Shown: positions 1 through 8,995, counted from the first letter of the stretch. The stretch: 17,812 nucleotides of DNA from Theodoxus fluviatilis (GCA_034096865.1 JAWQFJ010020129.1:1-17812); one strand, 5' to 3'. Notes: generated from the letters alone by a model not told the origin. Numbers and translations: made by a program.

Positions 1-13
1 CAGGCATGTAATA

Positions 14-43
14 GTGTGTGTGTGTGTGTGTGTGTCTGTCTGT

Positions 44-116
<73 letters not shown>

Positions 117-122
117 CGTGTG
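14..122. repeat. (TG)n microsatellite, left end
   Basis: Nearly pure TG dinucleotide run with TCTGTC and GAG interruptions. It is mirrored by the (CA)n at the right end, where the same interruptions occur in complement. Confidence 0.95.
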
Positions 123-247
123 AGCACACCTATCACCTCATTATAGGAAAGTAACGTTCCATCAATGTTAATTATCAGAACTACATGTACATAGACACAC
201 GCTCGATCACGCTCCACCCACCCACGCCTCTGCTACACGTCTCACAC

Positions 248-358
248 CCGCACAAACACACACACGCACACACACACACACACACAAACACACACATGCA
301 CAAACACACGCGCACACACAAACACACATACAAATACACGCGCACTTGCACACACACG

Positions 359-432
<74 letters not shown>
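248..432. repeat. Compound (CA)n microsatellite, left arm
   Basis: Imperfect CA run with AAACA, CGCA and TGCA interruptions followed by a pure CA run (about 361-431). The long open frames here (Cys-Val or His-Thr repeats) arise only from the dinucleotide repeat and are not genes. The following 433-710 is unique sequence in which I recognise nothing. Confidence 0.95.
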
Positions 433-435
<3 letters not shown>

Positions 436-710
436 AAGTATAGGCACACTTGATCCTTTGCGTGCAATCATGTACCAGCTCTTCTCCAGTCCTGTGGGCC
501 ACACCGTCATTACCAGCGTGCAATTTCCCCACACAAACCCATTGTCTTCCCATTACAATACGGTAAAATCCCAAAGGTGTTTTCCGGTTTGAAGCCAGCA
601 GGCGCACACTGGCGCAAAACATCAGTATGTTTTGACTGTAACAGTCAGAGGCTGTTCCTTTTCGGAACCCAAATCCCTGTTTCACATGAGTATTGTTTTG
701 TTTCGGTTCA

Positions 711-887
711 CTCCACCCCACCCCACCCCATTCCACCCCATTCCACCCCATCCCACCCCACCCCATTCCACCCCATCCCACCCACCCCAGCCCATTCCAC
801 CCCACCCACCCCACTCCACCCCACCCCACCCCACGCCACCCCACCCCACCCCACATTACCCCACCCCACCCCACCCCACCCCACCCA
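711..887. repeat. ACCCC-type pentanucleotide tract, left arm
   Basis: About 177 bases of CCACC/CCATT-type pentamers, C-rich on this strand. The complementary strand is a run of GGGGT and GGAAT units with frequent G3-G4 blocks, so it could form G-quadruplexes. Proline/histidine-rich open frames here are repeat by-products. The same length is kept in the mirror copy (16955-17131). The stretch 888-1026 is unique and unrecognised. Confidence 0.95.
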
Positions 888-1026
888 ATCGACATTTGCT
901 CTTGCGTTGACTTAGAAAATTTGCCTTAATAAATTTAAGAAAAATGTATGTCTGTGGATAGAGTGCTCGCCTTCGGTCACTTGCTACAGCGATGAACTGC
1001 TCGGTTCCTCCTGTTGCATCCTCAAG

Positions 1027-1844
1027 CAAGATGGCTTGACTTGCATTGTCTCTCCCTCACCCAGGCAAGATGGCTTGACTTGCATTGTCTCTCCCTCACT
1101 CAAGCAAGATGGCTTGACTTGCATTGTCTCTCCCCCACCCAGGCAAGATGGCTTGACTTGCATTGTCTCTCCCTCACCCAGGCAAGATGGCTTGACTTGC
1201 ATTGTCTCTCCCTCACTCAAGCAAGATGGCTTGACTTGCATTGTCTCTCCCTCACTCAAGCAAGATGGCTTGACTTGCATTGTCTCTCCCCCACCCAGGC
1301 AAGATGGCTTGACTTGCATTGTCTCTCCCCCACCCAGGCAAGATGGCTTGACTTGCATTGTCTCTCCCTCACCCAGGCAAGATGGCTTGACTTGCATTGT
1401 CTCTCCCTCACCCAGGCGAGATGGCTTGACTTGCATTGTCTCTCCCCACCCAGGCAAGATGGCTTGACTTGCATTGTCTCTCCCTCACCCAGGCAAGATG
1501 GCTTGACTTGCATTGTCTCTCCCCCACCCAGGCAAGATGGCTTGACTTGCATTGTCTCTCCCTCACCCAGGCAAGATGGCTTGACTTGCATTGTCTCTCC
1601 CTCACCCAGGCAAGATGGCTTGACTTGCATTGTCTCTCCCTCACTCTAGCAAGATGGCTTGACTTGCATTGTCTCTCCCCCACCCAGGCAAGATGGCTTG
1701 ACTTGCATTGTCTCTCCCCCACCCAGGCAAGATGGCTTGACTTGCATTGTCTCTCCCCCACCCAGGCAAGATGGCTTGACTTGCATTGTCTCTCCCTCAC
1801 CCAGGCAAGATGGCTTGACTTGCATTGTCTCTCCCTCACCCAGG
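1027..1844. repeat. 39-bp minisatellite, 21 copies, left arm
   Basis: Head-to-tail array whose unit starts CAAGATGGCTTGACTTGCA and ends CACCCAGG. Units differ mainly in CCCTCACCC, CCCCCACCC or CCCTCACTC near the 3' end. The length is 818 bases, which is 21 x 39 minus one base; the missing base is a C near 1445. Because 39 is divisible by three, several frames stay open and would encode 13-residue repeats (such as QDGLTCIVSPSPR or its complement-strand forms). The missing base breaks those frames in this arm. I see no start context, splice context or known domain, so I treat it as satellite DNA. Confidence 0.96.
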
Positions 1845-2206
1845 AGTAAACTCGAGTACCTGCGAGGGCAGTGTTGCACACTGTAGTGCCATGAACCCTT
1901 GAAGGCGGCCATGAGCCCGCATCGAGATGGAATGCTCCCCAGGGTGTGGCTATGGTGCAGTACGTTACCCGACTGTGCGCATCCTATATGTCTGTCACCG
2001 GGATTGTCGTCAGGTGCCAGTAAAGAGTTGATTGCGTTCCATTGATAAGGGAAAACGGTAAAGCAGTTTCTTCAAAGGAATGTGTGACATGTCGCCATAT
2101 ACAACAATATCTTTAATTTTTACTGTGAATCCGTCGCCAAACGTGATGACATGATGACGTAGGCCGTGGTTGTGGTTGCATCGAATACGACTACGACCAT
2201 GACCGA
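1845..2206. other. Unique spacer upstream of the transporter exon, left arm
   Basis: Unique sequence with no recognisable gene, RNA or repeat. It could contain the promoter or a 5' exon of the downstream transporter gene, but nothing in it shows this. Confidence 0.5.
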
Positions 2207-2268
<62 letters not shown>

Positions 2269-2314
2269 CGACGACGACGACGACGATGACGACGACGACG
2301 ACGACGACGACGAC

Positions 2315-2367
<53 letters not shown>

Positions 2368-2371
2368 CGAC
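2207..2371. repeat. (GAT)n/(GAC)n trinucleotide tract, left arm
   Basis: A GAT run, a GAC run with one GAT, then a second GAT run ending GACGACGAA. It yields poly-Asp, poly-Met and poly-Ser/His/Ile frames that are repeat artefacts by default. In the frame shared with the transporter exon at 2426 it reads as poly-Asp and is closed by a TGA at 2375-2377. The mirror copy (15461-15634) is about 9 bases longer and has one extra base at a GAC/GAT junction, which changes the frame inside the tract. Confidence 0.95.
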
Positions 2372-2425
2372 GAATGAAAAGGTGACGCCGACGACGCCAA
2401 TGACTATTCGTACAAACTGTTCCAG

Positions 2426-2651
2426 GTGAGCATGGTGCTGCTCCTGCACTCCTGCTCGTCGACAATTCACAGCACGCTGATATCGCAGTACGTGTACGCC
2501 AGAGTGGCGGACAGCCATGACGTCAACACCACGAGCAAGCAGCACACCACCTCTGCTTGTGACCCCAACTCCACTGCCACAGCCGACCAGGATGAGGCCG
2601 AGGTCCAGCAGGAGGCTACGCACTACCTTATGATCTTCTACATCATCGAGG
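2426..2651 (+). CDS. SLC46-like transporter, N-terminal exon, left copy
   Basis: This exon encodes the first membrane segment and first extracellular loop of an SLC46-family major facilitator transporter, a family of proton-coupled solute carriers that includes the folate transporter PCFT. Numbered from the GTG codon at 2426, the hydrophobic stretch (residues 3-20) leads into QYVYARVAD, which matches the family TM1 end. The loop (residues 29-65) carries two N-glycosylation sequons, N34-T-T and N48-S-T. The exon closes with FYIIEG at a GTACGG donor (2652) in phase 1. The left border is uncertain. TTCCAG before 2426 could be an acceptor, translation could begin at ATG 2432, or the exon could extend left in frame as far as the TGA at 2375. 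The product would sit in a plasma or endolysosomal membrane. The translation equals the mirror copy at 15183-15408. Confidence 0.8.
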
Positions 2652-3563
2652 GTACGGTGTGGTGTGGCGGAACGAATGAGCAAATGAATTGATGAAATGG
2701 AATTTTACCGCCTGTACATCAGCCCTTGTAGGTTATCTAAAGCCACCGATCACGCTAAATCACTGGAGCAGATTATAATCAGTGCAAGATATGTCACGAT
2801 TTCCCTAATTATTCGCTTCTTGCGAATCAAAAACAAGGGGACGCGGTTGGTCAGTTCTTACCCCTATCGCATAGGGGTAAAGTTGGCGGAGATGATTTTC
2901 GGATCAATTTGGCCCCCAGCCATGAGATGTTCCAGTAAGTACTAAAGATTCATTTAAGTCTGTAATTTGGCTGGAGCCTCTTACCCCCCACTTTTTTATT
3001 GTGTTTTTTTTTTGGGGGGGCCGCGGGGGAGGCGGTTGTGTGTATGATGATGTGTATGTGTGATGTGTGTGTGATGTGTGTGGTGTGTCGTGTGTGTGCC
3101 TGTGTGTGTGTGGTGTGTGTGTGTGAGAGGAGAGTGTGTGAGAGATAGAGCTATATATATTATTTATATATATTTAGTATATACTATATATATATATATA
3201 TATCTATAATAGTATGAGTACAGAGAGAGAAGCCGTGACGGACTGTGAGGACGAGGCAGAGAGACGCTTCATACGAACGTCGAGATGTTCTCCACCCCTG
3301 AGAGATAAGTGATTCCTAAACTAGTCCCGAGAACACCTAATCACCGATCTCCCCCCCCGCCCCAGGGGTCCCGCCTCCCCCCGGCCCGCCCGGGCACGCC
3401 CCAAATTGGTTTCTCTACAGGAATCGACCTATCTTCGGTTGCATCATAGAAGATAACCCAAAAAATTTAAAAAGGAGTGAAATCCCCAGGTCTGATGAAA
3501 GCTGAGGCCAAGCCATTTTGGACTTTTTTTTTAATAACTCACCACCCCCATACCACGACACAG
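2652..3563 (+). other. Transporter intron 1, left copy, with TG/TA repeats and a garbled patch
   Basis: Runs from the GTACGG donor to an acceptor ending CACAG. It holds an imperfect TG run (about 3035-3140), GA and TA runs (about 3120-3210) and C-rich homopolymers (about 3350-3400). I see no gene in it. This stretch is 912 bases against 829 in the mirror copy and differs by many small indels and substitutions, the worst-matching part of the palindrome. Confidence 0.7.
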
Positions 3564-4390
3564 GCTCCACCCGGGCATTCTCATCAACATCTTGATCGGG
3601 GCCGTTTTCGGACAAGGTGGCGGAGGCGGACCATCTTCCTCTTCATTTTAGTGGTGACGGTTGGGACGCGACGTGGTGACGGTGACCGTGATATACTGGG
3701 GGCTGAAGCTGGAGGTTCTCTACGCGGCCTACACCTGCGACGGCGTTTGCGGCTCCGTCTCCGCCTTCTACATGGCTACCTACGCCTTCACCGCCGACAT
3801 AACGCCCGCAGCCAAGGCACGCACGATGGCCATCGCCGCCATAGACGCGGTCAAGGCCTTGTCGGGCGGCATCCTGTCGGTTGTCAACGGCTACATCATC
3901 AGCAGCGTCGGCTTTTTCTACGCAGGCGTCGTCATGGCGGCCTTTACGCTTCTGGACTTGGTTTTCGTGGCCTGCGTGCTGCGCGAGTCGCGCCAGCCGC
4001 GCAAGATCGAGTGCAGCTCGGTGCTGGCAGAGACGGTGACTGGCGTGAGGAACGTGTGGAAGTTCTACCTGGTCAAGGACGCCTCCAGGAACCGGAGGCT
4101 GTTCTGGCTGGGTCTGGGCATGATGTTCCTGCTGCTCATGTCCTCCTCCACCAGCGGGGTCTCCACGTTCTACGAGATGGGACCGCCCTTCTGCTGGACC
4201 TCCGTGACCATCGGCGTGTTCGGCGCCATCGAGAGCTGCGTGTCGGCGGTGTTTGTCCTGATAGTCCTGCGCCTGCTGCACCTGTGCCTCTCCCAGGAGG
4301 CCGTGGGCATGCTGGGCTGCTTGTCCCTGATGGGTTCTTCGCTGCTTCCAGGGTCTGGCCTACTCCAGCCCTGATGCTCTTTTTCGTTCG
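3564..4390 (+). CDS. SLC46-like transporter, large central exon, left copy (frame broken at both edges)
   Basis: Encodes roughly TM2 to TM9 of the SLC46-like transporter. The part from 3661 to about 4344 is open and matches the right-arm copy (from LGRDVV, through the TM4-TM8 segments and the PPFCW loop). The edges are damaged relative to the mirror copy. Near 3600-3655 several bases differ (AAGGTGGCGGAGG against AAGGTGGGGCGG, and a changed GTGGTGACGG). Near 4344 there is an extra T, near 4370 an extra C, and the donor region reads TTTTTCGTTCGTGGG instead of TTTTTCGGTGGG. The exon is 827 bases against 816 in the intact copy. These small homopolymer-type indels look like read errors rather than pseudogene decay, because the central third-codon positions are unchanged. 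The 3' boundary is placed by comparison with the mirror. Confidence 0.8.
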
Positions 4391-4764
4391 TGGGTAGCGC
4401 TCTCTCTTACCGTCCTTGAATGATGCCATCCGCATATTGTTGAATGCATTTCTGCCATTTTGGCAGCGCGTGGCAATGTTAGATATCGATAATGACTGAA
4501 AACATGTGGCATATTTTAAAAGCAAGTTTATTTCTATGTTTAAATTTGATACTCTGCACTACCCAAGCAATTTGCACAGATTGAAGACTTTCTCTTAGTG
4601 AGATGAGGAGTCGGCTGGATTCGATCGAGGGAGCAAGATCCACCTATACTTAAAACGCTAAATGACATATTGTGAAAACATGTACGTTAGAGTGACGACG
4701 ATGAAAGAGTCAAGGATGGAAACACTCGTCCTGCAGCCTGCCGACGCCGCCCTGTGTCTTGCAG
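4391..4764 (+). other. Transporter intron 2, left copy
   Basis: A 374-base intron between the damaged donor near 4387 and the TGTCTTGCAG acceptor. AT-rich, with no gene or repeat that I recognise. Confidence 0.6.
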
Positions 4765-4847
4765 CGCCTGTGGTGGATTCTGTGGCGGTGTCGTCATTCC
4801 AACAGTGCGCTCCCTCATGTCCTCCATGGCCTCGCCTGATGACCAAG
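4765..4847 (+). CDS. SLC46-like transporter, TM10 exon, left copy (1-base deletion)
   Basis: Short exon between acceptor TGTCTTGCAG and donor GTACGT. It encodes GFCGGVVIPTVRSLMSSM followed by ASPDDQ, corresponding to the TM10 region of SLC46 proteins, where a conserved V-R-S segment sits shortly before a (D/E)QG motif. The length is 83 bases. The mirror copy has 84, with GTGGTGGGATTC where this copy has GTGGTGGATTC, so one G is missing here and the exon is out of frame with its upstream neighbour. With 84 bases it joins in phase 1 on both sides. Confidence 0.82.
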
Positions 4848-5060
4848 GTACGTCACATCCAGTGACAGTAACCACGGACAAACACCGCAACTGAGGCTAG
4901 CTTCTTACGACTATGATATGGTAGGAAAGCAATCTAAAAGGCGTTTCCTGTATTTTTGGGTCTTTTTCTTTTTGTGATCGCGGTAATCACACAGGAGTCG
5001 GTATTAAAATTGGGACGAAAATGCAGATCTATAGTGTCTGGTTTAGGAAACGGATTTATC

Positions 5061-5093
5061 CCTCCAGGTTTACTGGAGGTCCTCACAGCTTTA

Positions 5094-5168
<75 letters not shown>

Positions 5169-5510
5169 GTGTGTGTGTGTGTCTGTCAGTCCCGACTTAA
5201 CGGCTGATATATCAAAAACTACTGAACGGATTTCCTTGACATTTTGCACACTTATTGGAAGTTAGGTCCGATTGAATGTACCAAATTTTTATAACAGAGG
5301 TTTGAAAAGAAAGTGACCGTTTTTACGTGTTGGTGTTGCAAAGAAGGCAAAGGACGGAACTCTTTCCCGACTCAAGGGAAGTTTTGGCATGTGTGACGTG
5401 ATCATTTGACGTGGAATAACGTGACGTAATTTCGAGGAGATTGGATATTGGTGAAGGAGAAAGAAGGATTTTTCCCCCTCCAGGTTCAATGGAGGTCCTC
5501 ACAGCTTTAT
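5061..5510. repeat. Block bounded by 34-bp direct repeats, left arm (intronic)
   Basis: A 34-base sequence at 5061-5094 recurs at 5477-5510 with two mismatches. Each copy begins CCTCCAGGTT, contains a small hairpin (CCTCCAG with CTGGAGG in the first copy), and ends CTCACAGCTTTAT. Between them lie (CT)n/(GT)n (about 5095-5182), then an AT-rich piece whose style (ATATCAAAAACTACTGAACG) resembles dispersed repeats common in invertebrates, then unique sequence. There is no coding content. It may be a non-autonomous element or part of a composite with the tRNA-like module that abuts it at 5511. Bases 4848-5060 are unique intron. Confidence 0.6.
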
Positions 5511-5780
5511 GGATTAGCTCACTCGGTAGCGCGTCGAGTATTTTTTTGTCGCTGGGACATGCTTGGTTGTAGGGGATGCGCGTACGGGTTCGAATCCGCA
5601 CAGTAGCTTCTTCTTTTAATGAGTGTATGGTATTTGAGAGAGACAGAGAGAGCCACCCCACCCGTTGTTGTACACGTGAGAGGTTGCGGGTTCGAACCTT
5701 ACTTTCTCCCCCCCCCCCCCCCCCCCCCTTCTCTTTTCTCGAGAGGTTGCGGGTTCAAACCCGATCTTCTTCTTTTTTTA
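5511..5780 (+). mobile_element. tRNA-like, SINE-type module with three B-box-like sites, left arm
   Basis: The module opens with an A-box-like TAGCTCACTCGG (5515-5526) and has a perfect B-box-like GGTTCGAATCC (5587-5597), the internal RNA polymerase III promoter arrangement of tRNAs. The spacing is longer than in a normal tRNA, and I cannot draw a convincing full cloverleaf, so a tRNA-derived SINE or tRNA relic is likelier than a functional tRNA. Two further B-box-like sites follow inside a 21-base direct repeat (5678-5698 and 5741-5761, one mismatch), separated by a poly-C run (about 5708-5728). A CTTCTTC-rich segment follows the first and third B boxes. The mirror copy is 12157-12418, where the poly-C/poly-G run is 8 bases shorter. 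Confidence 0.6.
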
Positions 5781-5875
5781 ATGCCAAAACCTGGAGGTTC
5801 AGCGCCAGTGGTTTTTATTACAAGAACTGCTTGAGTGGACATTGAGTACGACGATACGACGACAGCGAATAATTT

Positions 5876-5913
<38 letters not shown>

Positions 5914-6402
5914 GACCGGAAGCACCTTTTGGATTGCTTTCGATTGCGTATCATAGTCCTATAAACCCGCCTCAGGACACAGGTGACGTATGAACTCAGA
6001 CTTGCAGGAACTCATCTCCGAGCTGTAGACTGTAAACAATTATTACTTTGCTTGGCGGAGCAACTTTTCACCGACACTCAGGCTTCGAACAGCATTTCAC
6101 TTTACTCCCTGGTCATAGGGCTCGTAATGCAGACCACAGTCAGGTAGGCTGCCGGACCCACTCGATCGATTTCCACTTTCCGACTCATCCCAAACTGACG
6201 TTTGCTCACAGTAATACATGTATCGATTTACAGAATGCCGTATGTGCCTCAGTCACTGGGGACAAGCAACCCTAGCTATACTATAACTACATTTCATGGG
6301 CATGTTGCCGAGGAAAGCAGTTTTGTTGTTGTTTTTATCAATGCAGCGCAAATGTCTAAGCTATCACCCTTTGTAAGCTATGCAAAGCCAGCTCAGTTCA
6401 GT
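5781..6402. other. Intronic unique sequence with (CA)16, left arm
   Basis: Contains a clean (CA)n run at 5881-5912. Otherwise it is unique sequence in which I recognise no gene. The end adjacent to the retrotransposon (about 6386-6410) holds its short 3' tail. Confidence 0.5.
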
Positions 6403-8131
6403 TCAGTCTCTTAACTCTGAGATGAGTTGTTGAGGCACCACTGATGACTTTCGGACAATCTTCCTCCATCGATCTCTATCCTCTGTGGCTCGCTGTGAGT
6501 CAGCAAAGGTCAAGCCTGTCCACTCTTTGATGTTGTCTTCCCACCTCTTTCTCTGCCTGCCTCTCCTTCTCCCACCTGGTACGGTACCTTGCAGGATGGT
6601 CTTGGCCAGCCCACTGCCTCTTGACTCGTGACCGTACCACTTCAGCTTTCTGCTTTTCACGATTGAGAGCAGGTCTTCGTACTGTCCAATTGCTCTCGTG
6701 ATCCTGTTGCTGACTTCCTCATTCGTAACATGGTCTTTATATGAGATGTTCAGAATCTTGCGGTAGCATCTCATTTCCAGGGCTTGTATCCGTCTCTGTA
6801 GTTCAGATGTGAGTGTCCAGGACTCGCATGCATACAAGAATACGGAGATGGCCAGCATGCGCATGAGCCTGATCTTCGACGCGAGAGTGATATTTCTGTC
6901 ACGCCATATTGGCTTCAACTTTGCCAATGCTGCTGTTGTTTGTGCTATCCTGGACAGTATCTCTGGTTTTAACCTTCATCAGTCACGATAGATCCCAGGT
7001 ATTTGAAGTTGTTCACAGCTTCCAGTTTTTGGCCCTTCACTTCGATTTCCATTTTGAAGCCCCGAGGATTGTTCGTCATCACCTTGGTCTTCTCGGCGCT
7101 GATCTCCATGCCATATGCCTGTGAGGTCTTGTCCAGGTGCTCGACAAGACTAGTCAGCTCCTCTTCACTTCCTGCTAATCCATCAATGTCATCAGCAAAA
7201 CGTAAGTTGGTGATCTTTCTGCCACAGATGCTGATTGATCCTTCGTGGTCTTCTAGGGCATCAGTCATTATCCTTTCGAGGAAGAGGTTGAAGAGTGTGG
7301 GGGAGAGTAGACAGCCCTGTCTGACTCCGACCGTTGTCCTGAACCATTCGCCTGTGGTACCTCTGAACAGGACTGCGCTGGTCGCTCTGTCATAGAGATG
7401 TTCGATGACTTTGATGATCTTGGAGCTGATGTTGTAGCTCATTGTGGCACACAGCGCAGCATGCCAGACTCTGTCAAATGCTTTCTTAAAGTCTATAAAG
7501 ACATGGTACAGATCTTGTTGGTGTTGTAGGTGTTTCTCACACAGGACTCTCAGATTGAAGATCTGTTCGTGGTGCTCCTACCTGGTCTGAAACCTGCCTG
7601 CTCTTCAGCAATGATTTTCTCTGCCTGAGGTTTTAATCTGTTCAGCAGTACTTTCAGCATGACCTTGCTGGGATGGCTGATGAGGCTGATTGTGCGGTAG
7701 TTCTGGCACATTTGCAGGTTTCCTTTCTTGGGCAATGTAATCACTAGGGGCTGTGTCCACGGGGTTGGCCAAACTCCCGTCTGCCAGATCTTATTGCAGA
7801 TCTTTGTGAGTGCATCGATCATTGCGTCGCCTCCTGCCTGGATGAGTTCCCCTGGAATGTTGTCAACCCCAGCTGACTTCCCTTTCTTGAGGGACTTAAC
7901 CGCTGTCTCCACCTCTTCTCGAAGAATTGAGTAGTTGTCTTCCTCGGTAGTCTGAGGACAGTTCAGTACTTTATGATCTCCTTTGGTGCCATAGTTGTAC
8001 AGCTCAGAGCAGTACTCAGTCCAGCGTTTCATGATTTCGCGTTCTTCTGTGAGACAAATCCCGCTCTTGTCTTGTAGGCTATCAAAGAACTTTGCTTGTA
8101 TGATGTTGACCCGCCCTTGTTTGGTAGCCAT
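6403..8131 (-). pseudogene. 5'-truncated non-LTR retrotransposon reverse transcriptase, left copy
   Basis: The element lies antisense in transporter intron 3. Read on the minus strand it starts ATGGCTACC at 8131, after an in-frame TAG, and shows an ordered LINE-type RT. This comprises GKSAGVDNIPGELIQ and LPKKGN..CQNYRTISL (fingers), AGFRPGRST, FIDFKKAFDRVWH (motif A Asp), GVRQGCLLSP (motif B), LRFADDIDGLAG (catalytic FADD) and EKTKVMTNN. A C-terminal region follows with LYACESW, KLKWYGH and RQRKRWEDN, ending LISELRD. An apurinic-type endonuclease normally lies upstream and is absent. Frame is lost near 7570 (one G missing in the GTTCGGTGG context) and near 6973 (a base missing, creating TAA). 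A 3-base gap and G-to-T near 7443-7455 separate it from the mirror copy. RTE-like is my best family guess. Confidence 0.88.
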
Positions 8132-8673
8132 TGACTACAAATCTAGAGCTGGCTAGAGTAAGAACATGTCAAGCATGCATTAAATTCCATTGTTATTCGG
8201 GTTTGTGTTTTTTTAATAATCGTGTAGGGTGACGCAGTAGGTCTATCTCTTCTAACCCCCAATCACTGAACTCTATAGATAATTATAACTATGTTTATAG
8301 AGCTCAGTGCCACCCCCAACCCTCAGAGAGAGTTGCAGTTAAAATTACTGCAGGATAATTCGGCGGTCTGCATCTCAGTTGTATGTCGTCCCTTCCTTTC
8401 ATTTCTCTCTCATCCGTGTAGGATGGAAACTAGTCATTTAGATATAGTTATCGTAATCTGCAGAGTGCAAAAGCCGAGTGCGTATTAAAACTTTTCAGTA
8501 CCCAGGTATTTCTCACACAATGGGTACTTTACATGAGAGGGTTGAGGTGTAGCCCGAGATCGCGTACGTGAACAAGTGTATGAAAATTCTAACACTTATC
8601 AGTTACCGCTTCCTTTATATGTGCTGGCAGTGTGCACTGGGGAACATTATTTTGCGGTGTTATTGTGACACAG
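8132..8673 (+). other. Inner part of transporter intron 3, left copy
   Basis: Unique, AT-rich sequence between the retrotransposon 5' end and the acceptor GTGACACAG. No gene, RNA or repeat that I recognise. It appears base-for-base identical to the mirror segment. Confidence 0.6.
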
Positions 8674-8830
8674 GTGCTGTGTTCGCCAGCATCGCGGTGG
8701 TGGAGGCGCTGACTTATGTCACAGGACACACGGGCTCCTCCATGATCTACCAGCTCACCGTCACCCTCATGCGTGGCGCCACCTTTCTCATCATTGGTGG
8801 CATTTACGGCTTCGTCTTCTTCCTATCAAT
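8674..8830 (+). CDS. SLC46-like transporter, TM11-TM12 exon, left copy
   Basis: Starts after GTGACACAG and completes the split Gly codon from the TM10 exon, giving DDQGAVFASIAVVEAL, the (D/E)QG-(A/T)-x-F motif typical of SLC46 proteins. It continues through TM11 (to about IYQLTV) and TM12 (GATFLIIGGIYGFVFFLS). It ends ATCAAT before a consensus GTGAGT donor at 8831, phase 2. The length is 157 bases, identical to the mirror copy. Reading through the donor meets TGA at once, so an unspliced transcript would still end after TM12. A normal transcript needs one more exon for the short cytoplasmic tail, which lies beyond the palindrome axis and is not in the window. Confidence 0.85.
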
Positions 8831-8940
8831 GTGAGTCGCTCTCCCATCAGCAGCATTCAATTTCAAACAAATGTGTGACTACTGCAGATGGATCGATGGA
8901 AGGATGGGATTTTTACGGCCTTTCAACCTGTGTATTTAAA

Positions 8941-8995
8941 GCCAATAAACACACATACACTGCGTGCGTGCGTGAGTGTGTGCGTGTTTATTGGC
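8941..8995. repeat. Axis of the palindrome: stem ends and short spacer
   Basis: The last fully paired bases are GCCAATAAAC (8941-8950) and GTTTATTGGC (8986-8995). Between them lie about 35 bases rich in alternating purine and pyrimidine (CACACATACACTGCGTGCG, then GTGAGTGTGTGCGT). These pair only partly with each other. No linker or adapter-like sequence that I recognise sits at the turn. Confidence 0.9.

Noticed and set aside
185..592. Long open frames of Cys-Val or His-Thr repeats on both strands (also 17250-17661)
   Set aside because: They arise solely from the (CA)n/(TG)n dinucleotide repeat and have no start context, domain or splice signals.
711..887. Telomeric repeat marking a chromosome end
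   Set aside because: The units are GGGGT/GGAAT pentamers, not the TTAGGG of most animals. The tract is internal and mirrored, so it is a simple-sequence tract.
1027..1844. CRISPR-like array
   Set aside because: The 39-base units are directly abutting with no unique spacers. This is a tandem minisatellite in an intron-bearing animal sequence.
2166..2429. Poly-Met, poly-Ser, poly-His and poly-Ile proteins
   Set aside because: These are frame products of the GAT/GAC trinucleotide tract. Only the poly-Asp frame was kept as a possible coding extension, and as a finding only.
5511..5600. A functional tRNA gene
   Set aside because: The A and B boxes are present, but their spacing is long and I could not draw a convincing cloverleaf or anticodon arm. 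SINE-type relic preferred.
6403..8131. Bacterial retron or group II intron reverse transcriptase
   Set aside because: The motif set (FIDFKKAFD, FADD, LYACESW, KLKWYGH) and the C-terminal region are those of animal LINE elements, and the host sequence is spliced animal DNA.
8568..8673. An N-terminal extension of the TM11-TM12 exon (an open frame begins upstream)
   Set aside because: The SLC46 match begins exactly after the GTGACACAG acceptor at 8674, and the upstream part is unlike the family, so it is intron read-through.
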